64,000 nucleotides of DNA from Alphaproteobacteria bacterium UBA4588. Lineage in GTDB: Bacteria > Pseudomonadota > Alphaproteobacteria > Rhodobacterales > Rhodobacteraceae. Location of the stretch: positions 372,001 through 436,000 of the forward strand of contig CAJJAW010000005.1 of NCBI GenBank assembly GCA_905182195.1. Reading direction: 5' to 3'. Positions 34,047 to 43,787 of the stretch are shown here, one piece after another (position 1 is the first letter of the stretch; each line of letters starts with the position of its first letter). The translations under genes were made by a program, and so were the position numbers. The notes under the pieces were generated by a model. It was not told the DNA's origin. It worked only from the letters and a program-made list of their open reading frames with translations, and made no database searches.

Positions 34047-35456
34047 ATGGAAGTTTTAAATCAAATTCGCGCCGATATAGGCGCAAAATATGTAGTGATA
34101 GGGCAAGGCGCAGAGGCTTGGACTCGCGACTGGACAAATAGCTATCATTGGCAACCTTTGGCCGTTGTGCGTCCAGCCAACACTGCACAGGTACAAGATG
34201 TTGCGCGGGCCTGCTTCGCAGCTGGCGTGGCCATGGTTCCCGTAGGCGGCAATACGGGGCTAACGGGGGCGACCAAAGCTCAAGATGCAGTAATGATCAG
34301 CCTAGACCGGATGAATACAATTCGTGAGATCAAACCAAATGCACAAGTTGCAATAGTTGAAAGTGGCGCAATTTTGGACAGTATTCACCAGGCAGTGGAT
34401 GCACATGATTTGGTTTTTCCACTTTTTTTTGGTGCGCGGGGTTCTGCAATGATTGGTGGGAATTTGTCTACTAATGCAGGCGGTTCCAATGTTCTTCGCT
34501 ATGGCAACACGCGTGACTTGTGCCTTGGGGTCGAGGTTGTGTTGGCAGATGGACAAGTGATGAACCTAATGTCGGAGCTGCGTAAAGATAATACAGGGTT
34601 AAATTTAAAACATATGTTTATCGGCGCTGAAGGTACATTGGGCATCATCACGGCTGCAGTTCTGCGCCTCTACCGCAAACCCTTAGCATATGTCACCGCA
34701 ATGGTGGGCCTCAAGGTACTGGAAGACTCGTTGCCTTTGCTAAATCGCTTGCAAAATGAGACTGGCAGTGGAGTTGAGGCGTTTGAATTTATGCCGCGGC
34801 GCTATATTGAACGACATCTAGAAAAAATACAGGGGGCCATTGAGCCATTTGATAGCGCTCATGAGGTGAACATTTTGATTGAAGTGGCCACTACCCGCGC
34901 CTCAGACCTGGAACACGATGCGACCGGCACACCTAAACTACAAGCAATTTTAGAAACTGCACTAATGGATATGATTGGGGCTGGCAGTGCACAAGATGCT
35001 GTGATTGCACAAAATGAAGCCCAAAGGCGCGTCATGTGGGAACGCCGCGAATGCGCCGCCGAAATCACTGTGGGCATTCCTGGTTCAATCGATACCGATG
35101 TGGCTGTGCCGCTGGATGATGTACCCACATTTTTGCGGCAGGTCTCTGCCCGGGTCCAAAAAATTGATCCTGCTGGCCAAGAGTTTTACATCTCACATCT
35201 GGGAGATGGCAATTTACACTATACTTTCTATCCATCTGACACGAGTGGTGTGTTCAAGGAACCAATCACAGAAGCGATTGAAGACGTTGTACTGGCCCTA
35301 AACGGCAGCTTTTCTGCAGAACATGGGATCGGGCTGTCAAAGCGCAATTCCATGGCAAGGCGCAAAGACCCCGTAGCCTTAGCGATGATGCACGAAATCA
35401 AATCAGCATTTGATCCTGAGAACTTGATGAACCCTGGCAAAGTCTACCCGGACTAG
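34047..35456 (+). CDS. FAD-binding 2-hydroxyacid dehydrogenase (GlcD / D-2-hydroxyglutarate dehydrogenase type)
   Basis: A 469-residue flavoprotein of the PCMH/VAO family that oxidises a D-2-hydroxy acid. The FAD-binding PVGGNTGLTGA, GNLSTNAGGSNVLRYGNTRDL and FIGAEGTLGIIT are present in order in the N-terminal half; the C-terminal cap has SHLGDGNLHYTF and SAEHGIGLSKR, the latter holding the conserved His. The frame is open to a TTG at 34020, but the ATG at 34047 gives the more usual N-terminus. D-lactate, glycolate or 2-hydroxyglutarate are possible substrates. Convergent with hemC by a 4-bp overlap. Confidence 0.9.
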   Translation: MEVLNQIRADIGAKYVVIGQGAEAWTRDWTNSYHWQPLAVVRPANTAQVQDVARACFAAGVAMVPVGGNTGLTGATKAQDAVMISLDRMNTIREIKPNAQVAIVESGAILDSIHQAVDAHDLVFPLFFGARGSAMIGGNLSTNAGGSNVLRYGNTRDLCLGVEVVLADGQVMNLMSELRKDNTGLNLKHMFIGAEGTLGIITAAVLRLYRKPLAYVTAMVGLKVLEDSLPLLNRLQNETGSGVEAFEFMPRRYIERHLEKIQGAIEPFDSAHEVNILIEVATTRASDLEHDATGTPKLQAILETALMDMIGAGSAQDAVIAQNEAQRRVMWERRECAAEITVGIPGSIDTDVAVPLDDVPTFLRQVSARVQKIDPAGQEFYISHLGDGNLHYTFYPSDTSGVFKEPITEAIEDVVLALNGSFSAEHGIGLSKRNSMARRKDPVALAMMHEIKSAFDPENLMNPGKVYPD

Positions 35457-36391
35457 CGCCAGCTGAAGAACTCAGGGTCAGCTTGCGACAGTAGGTCCTT
35501 GGCCAAGTCATGGCCCATTTCTGCCCCGTTGGCGATGGGGCCAAGCCGCTGCCCGCTTAACTTTTCGCTTCCATCAGGCCGCAAAACCTCACCACGCAAA
35601 AATAAATTAGAACCCTCTATTACGGCGAGCCCAGCTATGGGCGTTTCACAGGATCCATCCAAAGCAGCCAAAAACGCCCGCTCACATGAAAGCTGTAGTC
35701 CAGTTGAAACATCGTGCAGAGGCTCTAAAAGAGTAGCTATTTTTGTGTCATTGGATCGGCGCTCGATCCCAATCACACCCTGAGCGAGGGCTGGCAGCAT
35801 GTGTTCCGGTTCAATTGCTACAGTCGCTATATGCCCCATATTCAAACGATTGAGACCCGCCATTGCTAAAAAAGTAGCGCTAGCCAAGCCATCAGTAAGT
35901 TTTTTCAACCGCGTCTGAACATTACCACGAAATTCGACCACGTCCAGATCAGGCCTAACATGCATCAATTGCGCACGGCGGCGCAAGCTTGAAGTACCTA
36001 CCCGCGCACCTTCGGTTAAAGAAGAAATCGAGTTTGCGCTTTGTGATACGAAAGCGTCCCTCATGTCTTCGCGGGGCAAAAAGGTATCTAGGACCAAACC
36101 TTCAGGCTGGGCGGTAGGCATATCTTTCATGGAATGAACCGCTATATCTATCTGCCCGCCCAACAGCTGATCTTCAATTTCTCTAGTAAACAAACCCTTG
36201 CCACCAACCAGCCTCAACGGCCTATCTTGGATGCGGTCCCCAGAGGTTTGTATGACCACCACCTCAAACGCCTCGTCGGGCCAATCCCAAGCCCTCATAA
36301 GCCGCACACGTGTCTCAACTGCCTGCGCCAACGCAAGCGGAGAACCACGGGTTCCAATCTTAAGCGGCCAAGAGGGAAGTGCATATCTCAT
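35453..36391 (-). CDS. hemC: Porphobilinogen deaminase (hydroxymethylbilane synthase)
   Basis: Polymerises four porphobilinogen units into hydroxymethylbilane for haem synthesis. [13 protein letters not shown] at the N-terminus, [11 protein letters not shown] (catalytic Asp is in the D-I-A-V-H-S-x-K-D block) and [11 protein letters not shown], with FRGNVQTRL after it, are conserved. C248 in [11 protein letters not shown] attaches the dipyrromethane cofactor. Length (312) is normal. It is divergent from hemE, with 81 bases between the two starts, so the two haem genes share a regulatory region. Confidence 0.97.
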   Translation of the reverse strand: MRYALPSWPLKIGTRGSPLALAQAVETRVRLMRAWDWPDEAFEVVVIQTSGDRIQDRPLRLVGGKGLFTREIEDQLLGGQIDIAVHSMKDMPTAQPEGLVLDTFLPREDMRDAFVSQSANSISSLTEGARVGTSSLRRRAQLMHVRPDLDVVEFRGNVQTRLKKLTDGLASATFLAMAGLNRLNMGHIATVAIEPEHMLPALAQGVIGIERRSNDTKIATLLEPLHDVSTGLQLSCERAFLAALDGSCETPIAGLAVIEGSNLFLRGEVLRPDGSEKLSGQRLGPIANGAEMGHDLAKDLLSQADPEFFSWR

Positions 36392-36472
36392 GGTGCAACT
36401 TTACTGCGGCAAGACGCAGCTTTCAATAGAAGCCCGCTTGACATATCGTCACTGACTTGGGATCGAGTGCTG

Positions 36473-37510
36473 ATGAAACAGTCCAAACCAATACTGCGCG
36501 CCCTTTCTGGTGAGATCCTGTCAACGCCACCTATATGGATGATGCGCCAAGCGGGCCGCTACCTGCCTGAATATCGCGCCACCCGGGCGGAAGCTGGAGA
36601 CTTCTTGTCACTTTGCTACAACTCGGATTTGGCAACAGAGGTCACTCTGCAGCCCATACGCCGGTATGGTTTTGATGCAAGCATCTTATTTGCTGATATT
36701 TTGCTTTTGCCACAGGCTCTTGGCGCTGATCTTTGGTTTGTCACAGGCGAAGGCCCACGGCTTTCCACCGTAACCAATGCAGCAGACTTTGCTAAACTCA
36801 AAGGCAAAGATGATATCCATGAACACCTGGCACCAATTTACCAAACAGTAAGAAATCTGGTGCAATCTTTGCCCGAACAGACCACCTTAATAGGGTTTGC
36901 TGGCGCGCCATGGACCGTTGCTACCTATATGATAGCAGGTAAGGGCACGCCTGATCAGGCTCCAGCCCATCTTTTGAAGTCTACTGGCCTACCCGTTTTT
37001 GACGCTTTAATTGATCTTATCACGGAAGCAACAATCGAATATCTTTCCCAGCAAATTTTAGCAGGTGCAGAAGTGGTCAAACTTTTTGATAGCTGGGCTG
37101 GCTCTTTGCACAATGAAGATTTTAAAAAATATGCGTTGGCCCCAACGAAACGTATCATCACAGCCCTAAAAAAGCGCCACCCTCACACACCAATCATCGC
37201 CTTCCCACGTGAAGCTGGTGATAACTATATCGGTTTTGCCAAAGCCACGGGTGCCGATTGTGTAGCTGTGGACAATTCAGTATCTGCCAATTGGATTGCT
37301 CAACATATGCAGGTAGACGGCTGCGTTCAAGGCAACCTCGCCTCACGCCATATGGTTACGGGCGGGCAAAATCTGATCGACGATACAACAGCCATTGTAA
37401 AAGCTTTAGGCAAGGGGCCACATATTTTTAACCTGGGCCACGGCATTACGCCAGATGCAGATCCTGAAAACGTACAATTGATGATCGACACTGTACGCAG
37501 TATCGCTTAA
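36473..37510 (+). CDS. hemE: Uroporphyrinogen decarboxylase
   Basis: Decarboxylates the four acetate side chains of uroporphyrinogen [20 protein letters not shown] at the N-terminus is the diagnostic signature with the substrate-binding Arg residues, [16 protein letters not shown] holds the catalytic Asp, and [14 protein letters not shown] and [16 protein letters not shown] are the later conserved blocks. The frame stays open far upstream into antisense hemC sequence, but the ATG at 36473 fits the family (345 residues). It overlaps hemF tail to tail by 4 bp. Confidence 0.97.
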   Translation: MKQSKPILRALSGEILSTPPIWMMRQAGRYLPEYRATRAEAGDFLSLCYNSDLATEVTLQPIRRYGFDASILFADILLLPQALGADLWFVTGEGPRLSTVTNAADFAKLKGKDDIHEHLAPIYQTVRNLVQSLPEQTTLIGFAGAPWTVATYMIAGKGTPDQAPAHLLKSTGLPVFDALIDLITEATIEYLSQQILAGAEVVKLFDSWAGSLHNEDFKKYALAPTKRIITALKKRHPHTPIIAFPREAGDNYIGFAKATGADCVAVDNSVSANWIAQHMQVDGCVQGNLASRHMVTGGQNLIDDTTAIVKALGKGPHIFNLGHGITPDADPENVQLMIDTVRSIA

Positions 37511-38388
37511 ATCCACTTCGCTAGAGGCGGCAGGCTCATCAACACCGCGTCAGGATCATGACCTGTTTCCAAGCCAAACCGCGTGCCACGATCGTAGAGA
37601 AGGTTATATTCTGCATAAAGACCACGGTGGGTTAACTGAATTTCACGATCCGCTGCATCCCAGCTCTGCTGTAATCGCGCCTCAACTAAAGGCGCATAGG
37701 CCGGCAAGAATGCACGACCCACATCTTGCGTCAGTGCAAAGTCCTTCTGCCAGTCATCAGTGCAATGATCATCATAAAAAATACCACCAACACCACGTGT
37801 GCACTTGCGGTGCGGCATATAGAAATACTCATCTGCCCAAGCTTTATAACGCGGATACAAATCTGCGCCGTGCGGAGCACAATAGGCCTCTAAAACGCTA
37901 TGAAACTGTTCGGTATCTTTCGGATACTCTATGCAGGGGTTCAGGTCTGATCCACCACCAAACCACCAAGCCTCGGGCGTCCAAAACATACGCGTGTTCA
38001 TGTGGACAGCTGGACAATGTGGGTTTTGCATATGAGCCACCACCGATATGCCAGACGCCCAAAATCTGGGATCTTTATCCATCTTTACCAAGCCCTTACG
38101 AGCTACCATCGCCTCCTGAGCCCGGCTGCCTAGCGTTCCAAACACTGTAGAGATATTCACCCCCACCTTTTCAAACACCCTACCATCACGCATCACACTC
38201 ATCAGCCCACCACCCGCATCCGAACCGTCATCAGAAGTGCGTTTAGTTTTCTTAACCTCAAACTGGCCCGGAGAGGTATTACTTACATGCTGGCGTTCAA
38301 TGGATTCAAAACGTGCAACAATGTCATCCCGCAAGCTATTAAACCAAGCACTTGCATCAGTTTTTTCAGATTGAAACGTATCAGTCAT
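37507..38388 (-). CDS. hemF: Oxygen-dependent coproporphyrinogen III oxidase
   Basis: Converts coproporphyrinogen III to protoporphyrinogen IX using O2. [54 protein letters not shown] and [16 protein letters not shown] are the conserved HemF blocks, with the metal-ligand His residues in the second. 293 residues, normal length. It ends on hemE (4-bp convergent overlap) and lies 16 bases after the SDR gene upstream on the same strand. It indicates aerobic haem synthesis. Confidence 0.97.
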   Translation of the reverse strand: MTDTFQSEKTDASAWFNSLRDDIVARFESIERQHVSNTSPGQFEVKKTKRTSDDGSDAGGGLMSVMRDGRVFEKVGVNISTVFGTLGSRAQEAMVARKGLVKMDKDPRFWASGISVVAHMQNPHCPAVHMNTRMFWTPEAWWFGGGSDLNPCIEYPKDTEQFHSVLEAYCAPHGADLYPRYKAWADEYFYMPHRKCTRGVGGIFYDDHCTDDWQKDFALTQDVGRAFLPAYAPLVEARLQQSWDAADREIQLTHRGLYAEYNLLYDRGTRFGLETGHDPDAVLMSLPPLAKWI

Positions 38389-38404
38389 GTAAGTCCTATA
38401 ATAA

Positions 38405-39208
38405 TCAATGAAGCGACGTACTCACAGCATCAATCAAGCTTCGGCCACCATCGACGGTCAAAATTTCACCAGTTACAAAGGCCGAACTATCAGAGGCCAA
38501 AAACTGTACTGCCTCAGCGACCTCTTTAGGGCCAGCAATACGGCCCTGCGGTGTGGCAGATAATATAGCATCACGATGATCCGGGTTTTCGCGTAGGTAA
38601 TCTTGTAAGGAGGCAGACATAACCGATCCGAACGCCACCGCATTCACCCGCACTCGTTCTGGAGCAAGGCTCACCGCAAGTGAACGGGTCATTTGGTCCA
38701 ATGCAGCGCAGCTAACCGAAAATGCCATCAATTCAGATTGTGTCCGTTGAGCGGCTATAGAGGAAAGGTTGACGATGGTTCCAATGCAGGGTTTGTCAGA
38801 ATCCTTACCTTGCTTTATCATCCGCCGTGCTACTAATTGTGAAAGCTTTAAACTGGATAGTAAGTTTTGATTAAGCATTACAGACATGCTTTCATCATTA
38901 GGGTCGAGCGGTGACGTCCTGACTACTTGCCGAGCACCATTTACCAAAATATCAACTTGATCAAACGCATCCAGCGTGGCCGAAAGTAAATTGGCAACAG
39001 CCAAATTTTCACGCAGGTCACCTGCAAAATAGCGAATATTACCCTTATCATCAACAATATCACCCAATTCAGCACGCAGGCTCGTTTCATCTTTGTCGGC
39101 AAACATAACATTTGCACCAGCATCTGCCAGATGCCGTGCAATTGCCAACCCAACACCATTAGCAGCCCCAGTGACGATGGCCGTTTTGCCAGCTACAGAA
39201 AAAGACAT
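38405..39208 (-). CDS. Short-chain dehydrogenase/reductase
   Basis: A 267-residue classical SDR. TGAANGVGLAIARHLADAG is the NAD(P)-binding site with the preference residues NVMFADKDE following (acidic residue favouring NAD), NGARQV stands for N-N-A-G, and the catalytic Ser is in IVNLSSIAA. The usual Tyr-x-x-x-Lys is not evident: the matching segment reads MAFSVSCAALDQ, with Ser and Ala where Tyr and Lys are expected. The enzyme may therefore be inactive or a regulatory SDR. It is directly upstream of hemF on the same strand. Confidence 0.8.
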   Translation of the reverse strand: MSFSVAGKTAIVTGAANGVGLAIARHLADAGANVMFADKDETSLRAELGDIVDDKGNIRYFAGDLRENLAVANLLSATLDAFDQVDILVNGARQVVRTSPLDPNDESMSVMLNQNLLSSLKLSQLVARRMIKQGKDSDKPCIGTIVNLSSIAAQRTQSELMAFSVSCAALDQMTRSLAVSLAPERVRVNAVAFGSVMSASLQDYLRENPDHRDAILSATPQGRIAGPKEVAEAVQFLASDSSAFVTGEILTVDGGRSLIDAVSTSLH

Positions 39209-39248
39209 TTGTCACTCCTATGATTGCGAATCTGAGACATTATAGCGA

Positions 39249-40199
39249 TCATTTTCGTCTGGGACGAGATGCATGAAATAGCTTAAACTGGCCATTTCCA
39301 GGAAGTTCCTCAACCTTAGAAAAACATTGATCTAATGCAGTCTCATAGGGAAGATGACGGTTAGCCACCAACCATAAAGAGCCCTTGGCCTTTAGACAAC
39401 GCTTAGCCGCCGCAATGAAGGAACGACCCAACTCAGGATCTCCGCCCCGACCGATATGAAACGGGGGGTTCATTACCACAGCGTCATAAGAGCCATTCCA
39501 GGTTGCCACATCTGTCCAGTAAAATTTGGCTCGTGGATCTTTTACGTTCTGCTTGGCACATTCGAGAGCAAAAAAATTAGCCTCAACCAGATCCATCTTG
39601 GTAACACCATCACGACTTAGAATGCGCGAGGATAAATATCCCCAGCCCGCCCCAAGGTCTGCTACATCCCCAGCCAAGTGATCCGGTAACGCCTCAGCCA
39701 GCAATAAGGATGCTTGGTCCACTGCCCCAGCTGAGAAGACGCCCGCCTTTGTTATAAAACCCTCAAAATTCCAATCCACAGCGCGTAACCCGCACAAATC
39801 CGTTCCGGCAAACCAGAACAGCCTGCCATGTGCTTTTGTAATAGTGCCTTGAACTGGAACTAGTTTACGCAAAGTTTTATAGTGGCTATCAACACCATCT
39901 ATTTTTTGCCCATCCACCACAACAATATCCGCATGTGCCGAGGCCTGGGCAATCAAATCAGCAGTTTCTTTCTTGGATCTTGTGCAACAGACAACAGCAA
40001 GCGAAAACCGGCGCGTTGGCAGTTCAACATCACAGGCAAACCCTTGGTTTTTCCAAGCGATGTTTACAGGAAAAAAAGGTTGCACAATAAGGGCGTCAGT
40101 CAGTCCCATCATATCAAAACCAACATCAGGGTGTAGTGCGGCCACGGGGCCATCCGGATGGGGCAAACCAGCTTCAAACGCAATAGAAAGGCGTACCAT
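39249..40199 (-). CDS. RsmC/RlmG-like rRNA guanine-N2 methyltransferase
   Basis: A class I SAM-dependent methyltransferase of 316 residues. The C-terminal domain has the SAM-binding motif VADLGAGWGYLSSRIL and the catalytic MNPPFHIG of N2-guanine methyltransferases. The N-terminal half is a degenerate duplicate as in RsmC (16S G1207) and RlmG. A longer start at 40241 would overlap clpS; the ATG at 40199, 4 bases after the clpS stop and preceded by TAGGG, is preferred. The tight spacing suggests an operon clpS-methyltransferase. Exact rRNA target is not known. Confidence 0.86.
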   Translation of the reverse strand: MVRLSIAFEAGLPHPDGPVAALHPDVGFDMMGLTDALIVQPFFPVNIAWKNQGFACDVELPTRRFSLAVVCCTRSKKETADLIAQASAHADIVVVDGQKIDGVDSHYKTLRKLVPVQGTITKAHGRLFWFAGTDLCGLRAVDWNFEGFITKAGVFSAGAVDQASLLLAEALPDHLAGDVADLGAGWGYLSSRILSRDGVTKMDLVEANFFALECAKQNVKDPRAKFYWTDVATWNGSYDAVVMNPPFHIGRGGDPELGRSFIAAAKRCLKAKGSLWLVANRHLPYETALDQCFSKVEELPGNGQFKLFHASRPRRK

Positions 40200-40203
40200 A
40201 GCC

Positions 40204-40542
40204 CTATTCTTTTTCCATAGTGCACTGCAACGGGTGCTCATGGCGCTGCGCCATATCCGATACTTGCGTTACTTTAGTTTCTGCTATTTCGCGGCTATAT
40301 ATACCCACAACCGCTAAACCTTTTTTATGCACTGTAAGCATAAGTTCAAAACTTTCTTGATGGGTGAGCCCGAAGAAGCGTTCAAGAACCATTATCACAA
40401 ATTCCATCGGCGTATAGTCATCATTAAGGATCATAACCTTATATAACGGCGGGCGCTTTGTTTTTGGACGGGTGTCCAAGGCCACGCCAAGATCGCCCTC
40501 GTCTTCAGGAGTATCCGCTGTCATAATCCAAAGAGCCGTCAC
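40204..40542 (-). CDS. clpS: ATP-dependent Clp protease adaptor ClpS
   Basis: Delivers N-degron substrates to ClpAP. The core [20 protein letters not shown] with the N-degron pocket residues (N-D-D-Y-T and M), followed by [20 protein letters not shown] and YSREIAETK, is diagnostic. 112 residues from a GTG at 40542 with AGGAT in good position; an ATG six codons later (40524) has no ribosome-binding site. The clpA gene is not in the window. The methyltransferase gene follows 4 bases downstream. Confidence 0.95.
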   Translation of the reverse strand: MTALWIMTADTPEDEGDLGVALDTRPKTKRPPLYKVMILNDDYTPMEFVIMVLERFFGLTHQESFELMLTVHKKGLAVVGIYSREIAETKVTQVSDMAQRHEHPLQCTMEKE

Positions 40543-40626
40543 ATCAGAATCCTTATTTTGCCCGATTTAACTTATGGGCTTTCGTATTACTATATAAAAC
40601 TCAGTCGCGAAATTGAAAGAGTAGTC

Positions 40627-41316
40627 ATGCCAAGTAGTATCAAAATTTTGGGCATAGACGCAGATGACACGCTTTGGCAGAACGAAGAGTTCTTTCGTCT
40701 AGCTCAGGGTCGCTTTGCGGATATGCTAACTTGCTATATGCCTCCAAATCTGTTGCATGAACATCTTCTGACTGCTGAACGGCGCAACCTTGGACGCTAT
40801 GGATATGGAATAAAGGGCTTTGTATTATCCATGGTGGAAACCGCGATCAACGTATCTAAGGCCCAGGTTCCAGCAAGTGTGATCCACGACATTCTGAGAA
40901 TGGGCCATGAGATGTTAAACCATCCGATTTATCTTTTGCCTGGCGTTGCAGAAAGTCTACCCCAACTAGCTGAAACCTATAAGCTAATTTTAATTACCAA
41001 GGGCGACCTTTTACATCAGGAACAAAAACTGGCTCAATCGGGTTTGAAAGATTTTTTTAGCGAAGTGCATATTGTGAGTGAAAAGCAGACAGACACCTAT
41101 AGCACGATTTTCGGTACTGATGTGCAAATCTCAGCCATGGTTGGCAATTCAATTAAATCCGATATTGTGCCGGCACTCAATGCAGGTGCTACAGCAATCC
41201 ACATACCGGCCCGCTACGAATGGGACATGGAACAAGCCACCGAACCCGCATCAAATCCTCGATTTCTCAAGGCCGTGGGGTTTGAAAATGTTCAGGAATT
41301 GCTCACCAAAATATGA
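40627..41316 (+). CDS. HAD-superfamily hydrolase
   Basis: A 229-residue haloacid dehalogenase-like phosphatase. Motif I is ILGIDADDTLWQNE (nucleophile and acid Asp residues as D-A-D-D-T), motif II is KLILITKGD, and motif IV is MVGNSIKSDIVPALNAG, with conserved Lys of motif III likely in EKQTDTY. The W and N after motif I place it near the YjjG/phosphoglycolate-like group. The ATG at 40627 follows GAAAGAG and gives the normal N-terminus; the frame is open further upstream without support. Substrate unknown. Confidence 0.85.
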   Translation: MPSSIKILGIDADDTLWQNEEFFRLAQGRFADMLTCYMPPNLLHEHLLTAERRNLGRYGYGIKGFVLSMVETAINVSKAQVPASVIHDILRMGHEMLNHPIYLLPGVAESLPQLAETYKLILITKGDLLHQEQKLAQSGLKDFFSEVHIVSEKQTDTYSTIFGTDVQISAMVGNSIKSDIVPALNAGATAIHIPARYEWDMEQATEPASNPRFLKAVGFENVQELLTKI

Positions 41317-41505
41317 CAAAAAAAAGGGAAGATATATAAAAAAACAAAATGTAGTAACCAGACACAAACAAGCTACCAATTAAGCTAATTAAATGACACA
41401 TAATAGCCTTATTTTAGCTATTTTTTCACTGATTCGAATGTGCTAGAGTTACCCAGAGCATAACACGGGGAAAACCCTGGTAAAATTTTAAGTGAGGCAG
41501 CCCAC

Positions 41506-42924
41506 ATGAGAAACCGTCTTTTTATTTATGTGGTATCTGCAATGCTCGCAGCAGTAGTTGTACCTTGGTCAGCAGTTAATTCTGCGCCTTATGCAGCTGT
41601 AGTTATGGATGCGCGGACTGGTAAAATCTACCACTCCAGAAACGCAGACGCCCGTTTGCACCCTGCCTCTCTGACCAAGATGATGACGCTTTACGTCGCC
41701 TTTCAGGCCATTGAGCAAAATGAAATAACTCTGGATAGTTACGTGACTGTCTCTGCCAACGCCACCTCTGAACCACCATCAAGACTAGGACTTAAAAGAG
41801 GTCAGAAAATCAAAATGCGCTACCTAATTCGCGCTGCATCAGTCAAATCTGCCAATGATGCAGCCACAGCTATTGGAGAAGCCATCTCTGGATCTGAGGC
41901 TGCATTTACCAAACGCATGACACGCACGGCACGCGCCATGGGAATGGATAAAACCACATTCAAAAATGCTCATGGACTAACACAATCCGGGCACCTATCT
42001 ACTGCTCGCGACATGACAATCTTGGGCCGCCATATGATTTATGACTACCCACAGTACTATAATTTATTCTCGCGCCGGAGCACCGATGCAAAAGTACGTA
42101 AGGTTAACAATACAAATCGTCGTTTTCTTAAGGCCTATCGGGGTGCTGACGGCATCAAAACAGGATACACACGTGCTGCTGGCTTTAACCTTGTCGCCTC
42201 AGCCGAACGAGGTAGCGAACGCATCATAGCAACAATGTTTGGAGGTTCCTCTACTGCTGCGCGCAATGCACGGGTCGCCAAACTGCTAAATATGGGTTTC
42301 GAACGCGCGCCTTCTACTGCCAAGCTTCAAAGGCCCATCCTGCCGCCCTATGATAAAAATAAAAACGAGTATAAAGGCAAATCCAGCCGCTTAGTGGCCG
42401 CCGTGAAAAGATCCACCCGGCCAAAAATGCGGCCGCCTGAATCCTCAACATTATCAACCAAATTGCTACCGGCATCTGGCCCTAAAGTCCAAAGTCAATC
42501 TGATAATATTCTTGCGGCACTAAAAACAGCCACATCTGAGGCAATGGTTCCACAGTCATCCTTGTCCCCATACAAACCAAATCTCTCAAACGTATCGCCA
42601 CGCGCACGTCCATCTCGCCTATCATTTGTGGCAGCCCCAGTCGTAGAGCAGCCAACAGAAACCGTGTCACGCAGATCAACATCTGGCGATCGGACTTGGG
42701 CGATTAACATTGGTAAATTCAACTCACGCTATCAAGCCGAACGCGTGCTGCTACGCATGGCCTTGACAGAGATGAGCACGCTAGACGGGGCGGAACGCAA
42801 AGTTAAAGCCCGTGCTACAGGATACGATGCCCTGTTTACAGGCCTCTCCCAAGATAGTGCAGATCTAACATGCCGTCGGCTACACGCCCAACAACTGTCG
42901 TGCTTTTTGATCGCACCGAGTTAA
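41506..42924 (+). CDS. D-alanyl-D-alanine carboxypeptidase (PBP5/6 family, S11) with C-terminal SPOR domain
   Basis: Trims the terminal D-Ala of peptidoglycan stem peptides in the periplasm. Residues 1-27 are a signal peptide (ends NSAPY). The active site is S55-L-T-K58, S115-A-N117 and K218-T-G220, all in place. Instead of the usual PBP5 C-terminal amphipathic helix, a Ser/Pro-rich linker (about 290-385) leads to a SPOR-like domain (about 398-472, RTWAINIGKFNSRYQAERVL), which binds denuded glycan at the division site. This fusion is known in alphaproteobacteria. AGTGAGGC precedes the ATG. Confidence 0.92.
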   Translation: MRNRLFIYVVSAMLAAVVVPWSAVNSAPYAAVVMDARTGKIYHSRNADARLHPASLTKMMTLYVAFQAIEQNEITLDSYVTVSANATSEPPSRLGLKRGQKIKMRYLIRAASVKSANDAATAIGEAISGSEAAFTKRMTRTARAMGMDKTTFKNAHGLTQSGHLSTARDMTILGRHMIYDYPQYYNLFSRRSTDAKVRKVNNTNRRFLKAYRGADGIKTGYTRAAGFNLVASAERGSERIIATMFGGSSTAARNARVAKLLNMGFERAPSTAKLQRPILPPYDKNKNEYKGKSSRLVAAVKRSTRPKMRPPESSTLSTKLLPASGPKVQSQSDNILAALKTATSEAMVPQSSLSPYKPNLSNVSPRARPSRLSFVAAPVVEQPTETVSRRSTSGDRTWAINIGKFNSRYQAERVLLRMALTEMSTLDGAERKVKARATGYDALFTGLSQDSADLTCRRLHAQQLSCFLIAPS

Positions 42925-42968
42925 TAGACTGACTTGCTCTTTTTGCCGATGTGCTACAATGATTTTGC

Positions 42969-43787
42969 ATGACAAACCTCGCATTCCACATACCCACACC
43001 TAGCCTCGAAATTTCAGGCAGCACTCTACGTTTTCCAGTCCGGCGTATATTTTGCGTGGGCAGAAACTACAGTGAGCACGCTAAAGAATTTGGCAATAAT
43101 GAGCATGAACCACCTTTCTTTTTCACCAAGCCCGCAGATGCCATAGTGCAAAGTGGCGCTACCATGCCATATCCACCAAAAACCGAGGAAGTGCATCATG
43201 AGGCGGAACTGGTGGTTGCCATCGGCATAGGGGGCAGCGATATTACCACCGAGCGGGCCGTGACACATATTTTTGGCTTTGCTGCAGGTAACGATCTAAC
43301 CCGTCGCGACCTGCAAGCTACAGCCAAGTCGCAACGACGCCCTTGGGATATGTCTAAAGGGTTTGACAACAGCGCCGTAATTGGGGCTATTTTGCGGCAA
43401 AAACACATACCAGAAGAGGCTATAATCAGCTGCCTGGTGGATGGAGAGGTGCGCCAAACTGGCCAAGTGGCACAAATGACCTGGTCGACTTCTGATATCA
43501 TCGCCACGCTGTCAAGTTATCTGACTTTGGCCCCCGGTGATCTGATTATGACTGGCACACCCGCAGGCGTCGGACCTGTGGCCCCTGGTGAGACCTGTAC
43601 CGTCGAGATTGATGGTTTAAGCCCAGCGGTATTCACCTACCGCGGTTTAAGCCTAGGGCCGCAGCCAGCAGGGTTTGGGTGTAGGGGTGTTGCGGCGTAT
43701 CAAACACCTGCGCCGCAGAGCCATGTTCCACGATGTCACCGTCTTTCATCACCACAACCTTATGAGACAACGCGCGCACAACTTTAA
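42969..43787 (+). CDS. Fumarylacetoacetate hydrolase family protein with run-on C-terminus
   Basis: FAA-type metal-dependent hydrolase/decarboxylase acting on beta-diketo or acylpyruvate acids. RIFCVGRNYSEHAKEF, PFFFTKPADAIV, HHEAELVVAIG (metal-binding Glu residues), NDLTRRDLQ and GDLIMTGTPAGVGPVAPG are the family blocks. Homologues of this type end shortly after the V-E-I-D-G-L segment (about residue 220); here the frame runs on for some 45 residues that are antisense to the end of the convergent yejF gene (155-bp overlap) and are rich in Pro, Arg and His. The original stop has probably been lost. Confidence 0.85.
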   Translation: MTNLAFHIPTPSLEISGSTLRFPVRRIFCVGRNYSEHAKEFGNNEHEPPFFFTKPADAIVQSGATMPYPPKTEEVHHEAELVVAIGIGGSDITTERAVTHIFGFAAGNDLTRRDLQATAKSQRRPWDMSKGFDNSAVIGAILRQKHIPEEAIISCLVDGEVRQTGQVAQMTWSTSDIIATLSSYLTLAPGDLIMTGTPAGVGPVAPGETCTVEIDGLSPAVFTYRGLSLGPQPAGFGCRGVAAYQTPAPQSHVPRCHRLSSPQPYETTRAQL

